This document shows, piece by piece, positions 11,812 through 20,199 of a stretch of 64,000 nt of DNA. A program made the translations under genes and the position numbers. The notes below the pieces were generated by a model that ran no database searches, was not told the DNA's origin, and saw nothing but the letters and a program-made list of their open reading frames with translations. The stretch is from Casuarina equisetifolia (taxonomy: Eukaryota > Streptophyta > Magnoliopsida > Fagales > Casuarinaceae), in NCBI GenBank assembly GCA_028551475.1, contig CM052354.1:28481258-28545257 (forward strand), given 5' to 3'. Every line of letters starts with the position of its first letter. Positions within the stretch are counted from its first letter, which is position 1.

Positions 11812-13386
11812 TAGGTGGGAGACGTTCCAAAAGCCAATTTCCCGCAAATCAACAACATTAGTCACAAAGCATGTGACTCAAGGGGAAGAAATAATACAGC
11901 ACAGCTCTTATTATTTTTCCTGTTTTTTTCTTCTTTTTATTAATACCAAATTTTTCGCATCCCATTGTCATTACTTTTCTTGCGTTGTATGTAAAATATG
12001 CTTTCACAATAATTTGCTTGATCTCATTTAGCTATACTGGTTACCTTTTTACCGCCATATGTTTTTGGATTTTGGCTATTTGCCTCCTGAGATGCTTAGA
12101 AAGGTGAGATTTTTTTTTTTCAGATTAATTTCTTGTTGATAATGGTATGAACTCAAAAGTGGCCATAGATGGATGAGAGTCCAATTTTGATAAAAAGTTA
12201 AATCTCTATTACAATATTAAATACCATTCTTTTCTTAACATGTCAAATCATTAAACACTCGAGTTCACTAATGCCAAACATATACACCTCTTAATTACCT
12301 CTATATAAACCCTAAACAGCCCTTGCTTCAAACTCTTACCAACTATTGTTTCAAACAATACACAACAAAAATCATATCAACCTAATCATACCGTAACACG
12401 TCTTTGTAGTGGTGCGGTACCTGAGAAGCAGCTTCTTCCACATCATAAATATGCCACTGGCTCTCACTTTCTTAAAAACAAACTAACCTTATAAGATGCA
12501 ACACCAGTTTGCAAGTAATAAACTTTATGGAGATTGAAGAGTCCAAAAAGTCTTGAGGAGCTGAAACCCAAAAATCCAAAATAACACAAATCAAGTAGAT
12601 AAAAGTAGGTTCTAATTTACACATTCAAAGTTGAAAGAAACTAGAATTTATAAATAATTTAAAGAATTGATCAATTATAATTATAAATTAAGAAATTTAA
12701 CTTTTTAAAATTATTTTTAGTTCTGCTATAGAGAGTAGAAGTGTAAAAAGAGAAGAAGAAGAAGAAGAAGAAGAAGATGGGGAAGACAAGTTGTAATGTA
12801 ACTAGATGCAATTATGATCATAATGAAATTAAAACAGAAATTAATGCTAAATTTATTAAAATAGACATTAATGCTTTTTCAAAAATTATAAAATAAAGTT
12901 GTTGAAATATAAATCTTGTTAATTAGAATTAAGAAAGTAGTACACGATAAGTTGTATATTCGTTTGTGTAGAAATAAGAATTTCGTTTATAGAAAAGCTA
13001 AGATAAAAAATATAGAAATCAAAATTTTTTCCTTTTAACAAAGCAAAGAACATTTACTCTTTTCTTTGACCATCTTCAACTCCTATAAATCTTTTAATTA
13101 AAATTTCTAATTTGAGAGGATAATGATCAAATCAATATCCATATTAAAGTTCAAATTCATTTTGTTCAAACAAACTTTCACAACTGAATTCAATTTGAGA
13201 TCAATACCTTATTAAATCTTTTCCTATTTACCACTTTTAACTACGTTATCTCTATCTTATTCTTGCCCAGCTGTTTGTTTCTTGGAATTCATTCCATTTA
13301 TTGCACAAAACAGAAGATTTATTTATTTCTTTTTTCTTATTCTTAAAGAGAATATTTATATTATTAAGACAAAGTCCCACGGCCCC
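11812..13386. other. Intergenic region with the TDT 3' flank and upstream flank of the first cystatin copy
   Basis: The first ~300 bp (to about 12,190) is TDT 3' flank; a diverged copy follows the TDT fragment at 17,156-17,460. A GAA-rich microsatellite lies at 12,751-12,777. From about 13,096 the sequence resembles the upstream flanks of the other cystatin copies (15,356 onward and 25,647 onward). No gene was recognised. Confidence 0.5.
12751..12777. repeat. (GAA)n microsatellite
   Basis: Eight or nine uninterrupted GAA/AAG triplets in non-coding DNA between TDT and the first cystatin copy. Confidence 0.9.
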
Positions 13387-13392
13387 TATAAA
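13387..13392 (+). promoter_or_regulatory. TATA box of the first cystatin copy
   Basis: A TATAAA lies 62 bp upstream of the ATG, in the context CCCCTATAAA. The other three copies have the same element at 58-62 bp. The further-upstream CCAACGGCTG block shared by the three intact copies is not seen here. Confidence 0.6.
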
Positions 13393-13448
13393 ATGAAGAA
13401 CTACCAGCATTCTTTCGCAGACTCACACGGAAAAACCTCATCTTTACA

Positions 13449-13779
13449 ATGAAAGTGCAGTGGATTTGTCTTTTCGCCCTCATCTCCCTGCCCTTCTTGG
13501 CTTCCGCCGTTTGTAGCAAAGGCAAACCCCTTGGTCCTGATGAGCCGCATCCCATCATGGCTCTAGAGGATCCTCTTCAGGTTGAGGAAATACGACAAGT
13601 CGTCGAACAACATCTTCAAATTATTCGCAAGCGTCGAAAGGGAGAACTAGCTCGTGAAGGGGATCATCTACCGGATCATGGTGCAGGCCAATGATGGGTC
13701 TGCCGTCGAGGTGGTTGCGTTGAAGAAGTCCTGGGAGAAGCTTACGAAGCTCATGTCGTTCAATACCACTAAGCCTTGA
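13449..13779 (+). pseudogene. Decayed cystatin (cysteine protease inhibitor) copy 1
   Basis: The first ~21 residues match the signal peptides of the other copies (MKVQWICLFALISLPFLASA), and the sequence ends in SFNTTKP like their SFKPV ends. Compared with the copy at 26,048, the stretch for the EIGAFAV part of the central helix (about eight residues) is missing. One extra A within the A-run near 13,588-13,590 shifts the frame after VEE. An in-frame TAG follows in the shifted frame just before LVKGIIYRIMV. The QxVxG inhibitory loop is not preserved. Read from the ATG without correction, the product is 81 residues with a cystatin-like signal peptide and an unrelated tail. It is most likely a pseudogene, although the TATA box and start are intact and a transcript is possible. 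Confidence 0.85.
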
Positions 13780-14629
13780 ATGGCTGTGTGATTTAGGCTT
13801 TTCGAATAAATTACTCTCCCAGTAAGACAGTTTGGTGAACAAATTTGATCATGATTGAAATAAATACCTATTAAAAATGTTGGACAACCACATGGGTACT
13901 TACTGAGGCCCTAAGAATTGTCCTTACAAAACGTTTCCCTAACCTTATACACGGCAAATGGAACCTCCACCAGTCCGGCGATAAAAGTTATATATAGACA
14001 ACTCAAGTATTATGGGACAAAATGCTGGAGAAAGAGTACTTAGAAATCACAATAGAGGTATTAGCGTGGCTTTCTTAATCAAGTTGAGACCATGTAGCAA
14101 TGCAGATGCTAAAGCTTATAACTTGCTGAAAGACCTCAAGATATGCAAACGATCAACCATATACCTCTTATCATTGAGTTAGAGTCATTTTATTTAGTCT
14201 ATTCTCACAAAAAAAATGAAGGACTCCATGACAACTGAAGTATGTCATTTGGTAGTGTATATCCATGATTCCCACATTAATGAAAGTGCAACATGCATAT
14301 CAACAGGAGGATGCAATTACAAACTATCTTGCTAATTATGATCATGTAGTCTAAAATGTAAGACTTTTTGACCATCTTGGTTAATTGTCTGACTCATGCT
14401 TAGCTATTTTCTTGTAGGATCAATGAACTTTAGGTAATTATAGGTCATTGTAGTGTTATGCATATGTGCTATCAAATGTATTTTATATATTTTTTTATTT
14501 TATGTGGTAGCCTGATATATAGGTGTTTTCCTTTTAGGCTTACACCTTGGCCTTTATATATGTTCGAGACATGGTTATTAAGCTTAATTTTATTGTCATT
14601 AATAAAATTTATCAAAATACTATCTATGT

Positions 14630-14669
<40 letters not shown>

Positions 14670-14675
14670 AATCAC
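13780..14675. other. Spacer between cystatin copy 1 and the first TDT fragment
   Basis: AT-rich DNA with no recognised gene. It ends in a TA microsatellite at 14,636-14,667. The first ~100 bp is expected to be the 3' flank of the decayed cystatin. Confidence 0.45.
14636..14667. repeat. (TA)n microsatellite
   Basis: About 16 TA dinucleotides, immediately left of the TDT fragment homologous to intron 4 and exon 5. The repeat lies close to a duplication boundary. Confidence 0.9.
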
Positions 14676-14937
14676 TCCAAAAGTCTATATTTAAGCAATA
14701 TGGAACAACTGTATACTGATTTTATCAGTAATCACTATCACTTAAAATGATACATGAATTTTCGTGACCACGAAGTGCATCACTGGACTCGTAGCATGAA
14801 GCAATAGCAAAACAGATTGGACTCTTAACTCTGTGCAGGTGATGATGGCAACCTTGTTGTCCATAATTTCAAACAGAAAGGCGAAGATGGAGAGGCTTGT
14901 ATACTAGGATAAGCGCAAGAAACTTCTATGGATATGA
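14676..14937 (+). pseudogene. TDT fragment B (end of intron 4 plus start of exon 5)
   Basis: From about 14,676 the sequence follows the 3' part of TDT intron 4 (compare 11,020-11,178). At 14,839, after a preserved CAG acceptor, it follows the start of exon 5 (GTGATGATGGCAAC...) for about 100 bp, including the stretch equivalent to [20 protein letters not shown] interrupts that stretch, and homology stops near 14,937. It is a truncated copy without the membrane-domain part, so not a functional transporter gene. Confidence 0.85.
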
Positions 14938-15927
14938 GTTAAGATATTAATGATGTGAAATTGCTTATTTAGAGATTGATGCAACTAATTTAATAGTTTT
15001 CTCACATTATTAATCTAGTATATTATCATTTTTCTTAATAATTAGTTTCAAGAGAGAAAGTTGAATCCTTTCTCAATATATATTTAAATTCAATGATCTT
15101 TTTCCTTGAATATGACCATATGGTTTATAAGAAGGTGGAGGAAGAATAGACAAAAATAAGTTAGATAGCACAGAGCATTGAACTGCTGTAGCTGAGGCTT
15201 CTCCGGCACTGGAGGCCATTGATCTTGACTGTCGGAAGAAGCATAAGCGCCTCCTTTCTGGCTTGTGATCTCAATCTTGAACTAGCCCATTAGAGATAAT
15301 AACAAATGATCATGGTAACGACCAATCAAGCCCATTTTAATGAATGTAGTAAAAAGAGATTAAAAATTCTAAATTGAGAAGATAATGGTCAAACCAATAT
15401 CTATATTAAAGTCCAGATACCCTACCTTTTGTATTTGACATTTAATTTTCGTCAAACAAACTTTGCCAACTAAATTCAATTTGTGATACATATCTTATCA
15501 AAACTTTTCCTATTTACCTCTTTTAATTAAGCTGTCTCTATCTCATTGATGCTCATTAAATTGGTACCAAGTTTGTATTATATTAGCTGTTCATCATTTA
15601 TTGCAATAAATAACAAAAGAGTGTTGACTGTGAGAATGAGTATTATACAGTATCAAAATTCGACTTTCTTTGTTTTAACATCTTTATAGTCACGTGAAGT
15701 AGTCTCACGTTACTAACAAAATGTCATGTGATGAAGCCTATATAACAAAATCCTCTCCTTTTTTAATTGAAAATTCACCCCCAATACATCTAAAAATTTA
15801 AAGAGAATATTATATTGTTGAAGTATAAAAATCAAAAAAATTTATTCAATGGTTGGTTTTTGCTTATAGAAACTATGTTTCTAGTTATTTATAAATATAA
15901 TTCCTTTGGTATTTGCATGAAGATGAT
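14938..15927. other. Spacer between TDT fragment B and the promoter of cystatin copy 2
   Basis: No gene was recognised. The stretch near 14,975-15,060 recurs at about 18,000 and 19,780. The stretch at about 15,205-15,330 (GACTGTCGGAAGAAGC, then AACTAGCCCAT, then ATAATAACAAATGATCATGG) recurs at about 19,860-19,930 and, after the copia element, at 25,610 onward. These matches trace the duplicated unit. Confidence 0.55.
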
Positions 15928-16079
15928 GTATTTCAAGTCCAAAACCATGGATCTCAAAACCCACTTTTCAACCACACGTTTTCGTGAAATCCAACGGCTG
16001 TGAATCTGTCCCACAACCGACGCTTTCTCTTCACCGAGCCGCGTTTTCGCGAAACCCACGTCCGACGACCTCCTATAAA
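15928..16079 (+). promoter_or_regulatory. Conserved promoter block of cystatin copy 2
   Basis: Two elements are shared with the other intact copies: GAAATCCAACGGCTG ending at 16,000, and CCACGTCCGACGACC running into TATAAA at 16,074-16,079, 58 bp before the ATG. The second contains an ACGT core of the kind bound by plant bZIP/bHLH factors; that link is inference. Conservation among duplicates partly reflects common origin, but these blocks stand out from diverged surroundings. Confidence 0.55.
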
Positions 16080-16131
16080 GCCAAGATCCATCGTTCTTTA
16101 TCAAATTCATAAGAAAAAACCAACCGTTACA

Positions 16132-16491
16132 ATGAAAGCACAGTGGTTTCGCCTTCTCGCCCTCCTTGTCCTGCCTTTCTTGGCTTCTGCCGTCGGTGTC
16201 AGTGGCAAAAGTGTCATCGTCGGTGGGTGGCAGCCCATCAAGAACGTCAACGATCCTTCTGTGACAGAGATTGGGGCCTTTGCAGTGGCGGAATACGACA
16301 AGACGTCGAACGCCGACTTGAAGTTCATCGCCGTGGTCAAAGGCGAGACGCAGGTCGTGGCCGGGATCAAGTACCGCCTCATCGTGGAGGCAAAGGATAG
16401 GTCCGTCGTCAAGAGGTACGAGGCTGTCGTGTGGGAGAAAGCCTGGGAGAACTTTAGGAAGCTCACCTCGTTTAAGCCTGTTGAGCCTTGA
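16132..16491 (+). CDS. Phytocystatin (cysteine protease inhibitor) copy 2
   Basis: Single-exon gene for 119 residues. A hydrophobic N-terminal signal peptide (about 1-20) suggests secretion or entry to the endomembrane system. The family hallmarks are present: Gly-Gly at 31-32, the plant-type central helix motif (IGAFAVAEYDK, about 47-57), the first inhibitory loop QVVAG at 74-78, and the second-loop Trp at 105. Cystatins block papain-type cysteine proteases by inserting the N-terminal Gly region and the two loops into the active-site cleft. The residue before Trp105 is Ala where many family members have Pro. The frame stays open upstream to 16,000, but the ATG at 16,132 is chosen because it starts the signal peptide and lies 58 bp after a TATAAA. 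The coding sequence is clearly richer in G+C than its flanks. It is one of four tandem copies on this strand. Confidence 0.92.
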   Translation: MKAQWFRLLALLVLPFLASAVGVSGKSVIVGGWQPIKNVNDPSVTEIGAFAVAEYDKTSNADLKFIAVVKGETQVVAGIKYRLIVEAKDRSVVKRYEAVVWEKAWENFRKLTSFKPVEP

Positions 16492-16732
16492 ATGGGTTGA
16501 ACCGTGGGAAATCAGCCTTTTTAGTCTGTTGAATAGTTTGTACAAGATATTATGTGAAGCGAGAGAGTTATTGTTAATTTCTTTCTTTTTTTAATAATTT
16601 TGTATACGACGGGGAGAATAAGAAAAGGCTTAGAATGTGTTAAAATCCCATTTTACTTGCACAGATTTTGTTGATGTTCTCTGGTTTTTCATGGCATGAA
16701 GTACATGGTGGGGTTTATAGCATGATGTGCAG
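16492..16732. other. 3' flank of cystatin copy 2
   Basis: Contains the 3' trailer shared with copies 3 and 4 (GAGAGAGTTATTGTTAATTT..., then GGAGAATAAGAAAAGGCTTAG). It ends at a CAG acceptor-like site abutting TDT fragment C at 16,733. Confidence 0.5.
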
Positions 16733-17155
16733 GTGATGATGGCTCCATATTTAGCAATGGAGCGCCATGACAGAGTTCGTCACTCCAAGCAAGGCTACAC
16801 CACACTCCTAGTTCCTCTTCTCATCCAAACTGCAAAAACCATGCATGTTCGTCCTCTCATCCTCATGATCCCCATATCCACTGGAGCTCAGTTTGCTTTC
16901 TTGTTTCCAACAACAACCCCATCAAATGTTGTTGGGCTCACAACAGGACACATCGAGATAGAAGACACGGTCAAGACCGGACTGGCACTGAATATTGCAG
17001 GCATCGCTGTACTGTCCCTTTTGATGCCCACACCTGGTAACTCTTCTTTCAACCTTTGGCTATTAAAAAGATTGCATGAAAATGTGTTGGTGAGCGATTA
17101 ATGGCTTTTGGGTATTGCCGGAGGTTATGTCTTTGGCACAAGTAAGAATGCTTAG
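16733..17155 (+). pseudogene. TDT fragment C (exon 5 with internal deletion, plus exon 6)
   Basis: After a CAG acceptor at 16,730-16,732 the sequence starts GTGATGATGG like TDT exon 5. It then jumps to the second half of that exon (residues equivalent to ...[15 protein letters not shown] through [12 protein letters not shown] to LLMPTPG). The exon 5 donor GTAACTC is preserved near 17,037. The exon 6 equivalent (GGTTATGTCTTTGGCACAAG...) ends in TAG at 17,153-17,155, but its acceptor reads CCG instead of CAG. Roughly 200 bp of exon 5, including the region before the SNN motif, is missing. A 124-residue frame from 16,727 to 17,101 remains open. The 3' flank (to about 17,460) also matches that of TDT. 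It is judged a non-functional duplicate. Confidence 0.88.
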
Positions 17156-18276
17156 TAGGTGGGAGATTTCCAAATGTCGATTTCCCGCAAATCAGCAACA
17201 TTAGTCACAAAGCATGCGACTCAAGGGGGAGAAAAAAAGTTTGTGCATTCCATTATCATTATTTTTCTTACATTATACGTAAATTTTCTTGATCTCATTT
17301 GGCTATATTGGTTACCTTTTTAACACCATATACTTTTAGATTTTGGCTATTGCCTCTTGAGATGCTAAAGGGATAAAAGGTGAGATTTTTTAATGTTAAT
17401 TTCTTGTTGGTGGTGGTGTGAACTCAAAAGTCTAATCGATGGATGGGTGTCCCTTTATGTCGCGTAAGGGATTTCTGTCCAGCTCTTGCAATATCAAAAA
17501 GGCCACGGGCTCAATAGTTGTTTTTTCTGTTTTCCTAAGATTCCACCTTTGTAGTCTTTTCATTTAATGGGAGTTTGATTTTATCGTAATGTATCTGACT
17601 TTTTTTTACGCAATCTCTTTATTGATGATTGATTCAATATACTAAAAGAGGTGTACCTTTGTTACCTTAAGGGTGAATTTACAATCTGTGCGAATAGTAT
17701 TAATTTGAGTGCACTTTAGTTATTTTGTTTTCAGCACAACTAATTTAGTCTTTTTGCATTCCATGAAAACTAAATTAAATCATTTTATTAAGATTGTTAG
17801 TTAAATTACATCTGTCTTTTTTTCCTTTTGAATTATTTGTTGTTAGAAATGACCTAACTTTTCTAGCTTAAAACTAATTGTTAAAATACTAGTAATATTG
17901 AAAAATATTATTTAACACACTTCATCTCTAAAATGTTCTATAGAGATGTGATGAAAATCACATGAATCAAGCCCACAATAGAATTAAGCTATCAATCTAG
18001 AGATTGATGTAATTAATTTAATAATTGTTTCACATTATATGGAATATCAATTTGTATTTATACATTTTTTTCTTTATAATAATTTTTTTATAAAAAAAAA
18101 AAAAAAAAGTTGAGCCCCACTTACTATATATATTTTAAATTCACTGTTCTTTTTACCTGATCTTTTCCCGTTTACATCTTTTAAGCTCACCCATGCTCGT
18201 TAAATGGACCCCAAGTTTGCATCTTATTAGCTGGACATCATTTATTGAACTAAATACCAAAAGGGAAAATGGGACC
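17156..18276. other. Spacer between TDT fragment C and cystatin copy 3
   Basis: 17,156-17,460 matches the TDT 3' flank at 11,812-12,190 with indels. The rest is AT-rich, with a poly-A run near 18,095-18,108 and a short block near 18,000-18,045 shared with 14,975 and 19,780. No gene was recognised. Confidence 0.5.
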
Positions 18277-18518
18277 CACAGATGTCAAGTCTAAGACAAA
18301 CCAGCACTTGGATACCGAACCCAATTTTCGACCTCCCGTTTCCTTGAAATCCAACGGCTGAGAATTCACAAGTCCCACGTCCCAACACATTCTCATCCAC
18401 GTAACGTATCGTCGGTGCAACGGGTATTGGGTGTTACCGGCCCACCGTAATTTCGAGAAATTCTAAGGCCGAACGTTGTCCATTTGCGCGGAATGCACGT
18501 CCCACGAGCCCCTATAAA
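18277..18518 (+). promoter_or_regulatory. Conserved promoter block of cystatin copy 3
   Basis: Contains TCAAGTCTAAGACA near 18,286, GACCTCCCGTTTCCTTGAAA near 18,330, CCAACGGCTG at 18,351-18,360, an ACGTCCCACGAG element, and TATAAA at 18,513-18,518, 62 bp before the ATG. The same order occurs at copies 2 and 4. Confidence 0.55.
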
Positions 18519-18574
18519 GAGAAGGACCACCCATTGATCTTTCCAGAACCAACCCAGAAAAGCCAACCGTTTCC

Positions 18575-18913
18575 ATGAAAGCGCAGTGTGTTTACGTTCT
18601 CGCCCTCCTAGTCCTTCCTTTCATGGCCTCTGTCGCACGCACCCGCCCGGGTGGGTGGCAGCCCATCAAGGGGGCCAATGATCCCCATATTAAAGAGATC
18701 GGAGCCTTCGCGGTGCAGGAATACGACAAGACGTCGAACGCCGACTTGAAGTTCGTAACCGTGGTTAAAGGCGAGACCCAGGTTGTCGCCGGGATCAACT
18801 ACCGCCTCATCGTGACGGCCAAAGATGGGTCGGCCGACAAGAACTACGAGGCGCTCGTGTGGGAGAAGCCTTGGGAGAAGTTCAGGAACCTCACCTCGTT
18901 TAAGCCTGTTTAG
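18575..18913 (+). CDS. Phytocystatin (cysteine protease inhibitor) copy 3
   Basis: Single exon, 112 residues. A signal peptide lies at about 1-20 (MKAQCVYVLALLVLPFMASV). Gly-Gly is at 26-27, the helix motif IGAFAVQEYDK at about 42-52, the first loop QVVAG at 69-73, and the second loop Pro-Trp at 99-100. This is the only copy here with the canonical Pro-Trp pair. It also has a shorter linker between signal peptide and Gly-Gly than copies 2 and 4. It should inhibit papain-type proteases in the secretory path or apoplast; the target is unknown. Promoter and 3' trailer match copies 2 and 4. No break was seen. Confidence 0.92.
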   Translation: MKAQCVYVLALLVLPFMASVARTRPGGWQPIKGANDPHIKEIGAFAVQEYDKTSNADLKFVTVVKGETQVVAGINYRLIVTAKDGSADKNYEALVWEKPWEKFRNLTSFKPV

Positions 18914-19205
18914 GCTTGAACGGGTAGGTGATACTGTCTGGTAGGTAGGAAATCGGTCTCTGGCTGTTCTGTATAAGAAATGATGTCAGTACCGATTTGC
19001 AGCCCTTGGATGATCGATCTGATTTTAGAACAATGCACTCCATAGGCTAATGCGAGAGAGCTGTTGTTAATTTCTGTTTGTTTTTCCTTTTTGTAATGTT
19101 GTATACCGCTGCTATGTGGAGAATAACCAAGGGCTTAGAATTTATCTATATCCCATTTTGTTCTACTTGTTTTATTCCTGTAGCCCAAGGCCCAATAAAC
19201 TCTCA
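18914..19205. other. 3' flank of cystatin copy 3
   Basis: The 3' trailer is shared with the other copies (GAGAGAGCTGTTGTTAATTT near 19,052 and GGAGAATAACCAAGGGCTTAG near 19,119). No further gene. Confidence 0.5.
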
Positions 19206-19690
19206 AATCTGTAACTAAGAGATCTGTTAGTGCTCCCACGACTTAAGGGGCTGGGTACCACACAAAACGTGACCCATGCTGGAGGGGTGTTTAGAGTTAA
19301 GTCCCATTGCTTACATGTAGGCCTTGTACGTTGGGAGCATGGGGTGTGTTACTACTCCCACACTGGATGCATTGGGGATCCTAAGGCTGCATATGAGTGG
19401 GTTGGTGTCACACCACTTTTAGAGGTGATTTTTTTAATGCACTTACATGGTATTAGAATAGGACCCGTGTTGGAGGGGTGTTTGGAGCTAAGTTCTACTG
19501 CTCACGCACAAGTACCATTGTAAGAGTGGCACCTATGTTGTAGGGTGTGTGAGGCATAGTCTCATTGGTCACGTTTAGGTTCAAATTTGTGGGATTCGGG
19601 GGTGTTAGTTTTCCCACATTGGATCTATTTGTATTCTTGGGTTACATATAAGTAGGTAAGTACCATACTTTTTAAAATTATCCTTTGAAG
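19206..19690. repeat. Diverged tandem repeat inserted after cystatin copy 3
   Basis: Three imperfect echoes of one phrase occur at about 19,269 (GACCCATGCTGGAGGGGTGT), 19,460 (GACCCGTGTTGGAGGGGTGT) and 19,528 (CACCTATGTTGTAGGGTGTG). A second phrase occurs twice, at about 19,355 and 19,612 (CTCCCACACTGGATGCATT and TTCCCACATTGGATCTATT), each followed by a TAC/GC-ATAT-AGTGGGT-like end. It is absent from the equivalent position after copies 2 and 4, so it looks like an inserted small repeat element. The family was not identified. One open frame covers 19,230-19,523 but has no known domain. Confidence 0.5.
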
Positions 19691-19974
19691 GTGATTGTCA
19701 AACCCATGACAAGATCCTATGCGACATCTACTTTTAAAAATATTAATATTGAGTTAAGATATCGATGATATGAAATTGCTTCGTCAAAGATTGGTGCAAC
19801 TTAATGGTTATTTCACATTATTAGTATTTTGATTTATTATCATTTTTATGTTTATGAGTTGGAGGCTATTGATTTTGACTGTCGAAGAAGCTCCTTTTTG
19901 ACTTGTCATCTTGATCTTCAACTAGCCCATGAAATTATGACTCAATGATTTATTGTCTACCATTAGAAGCAATT
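19691..19974. other. Duplicated-unit spacer left of the copia insertion
   Basis: Matches the spacer at about 14,940-15,300 (ATTGAGTTAAGATATCGATG near 19,748, then GACTGTCGAAGAAGC near 19,876, then AACTAGCCCAT). The copia element begins at 19,975, and the unit resumes at 25,610 with ATAATAACAAATGATCATGG. Confidence 0.55.
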
Positions 19975-20199
19975 GTCACAAGTTGGGAGAAAACTTTATG
20001 TGTACTAGCTTAAGAAAAAGCTTTACATATGGTGTCTTTATATAATGAGAGAATCAACCATGAAAGGAAATATACAAGAGAATAAGGAAAAAATAATTCT
20101 ACCAACACAATTATATTTTCCCAAATAATGCAATATACATGGAAATAATAATCCTAAATAAGGACCGTATAATTCTATTAAGCACGCGTATCTCCAACA
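19975..20199 (-). repeat. 3' LTR of the copia element
   Basis: About 225 bp, matching 25,383-25,609. The inner edge adjoins a purine-rich tract (minus strand AAGGGGGAG). It is the left LTR because the element lies on the minus strand. Confidence 0.9.

Noticed and set aside
16000-16131. Upstream in-frame extension of cystatin copy 2
   Set aside because: The frame is open, but the stretch contains the TATAAA and the conserved promoter block. The signal peptide starts at the ATG at 16,132, as in the other copies.
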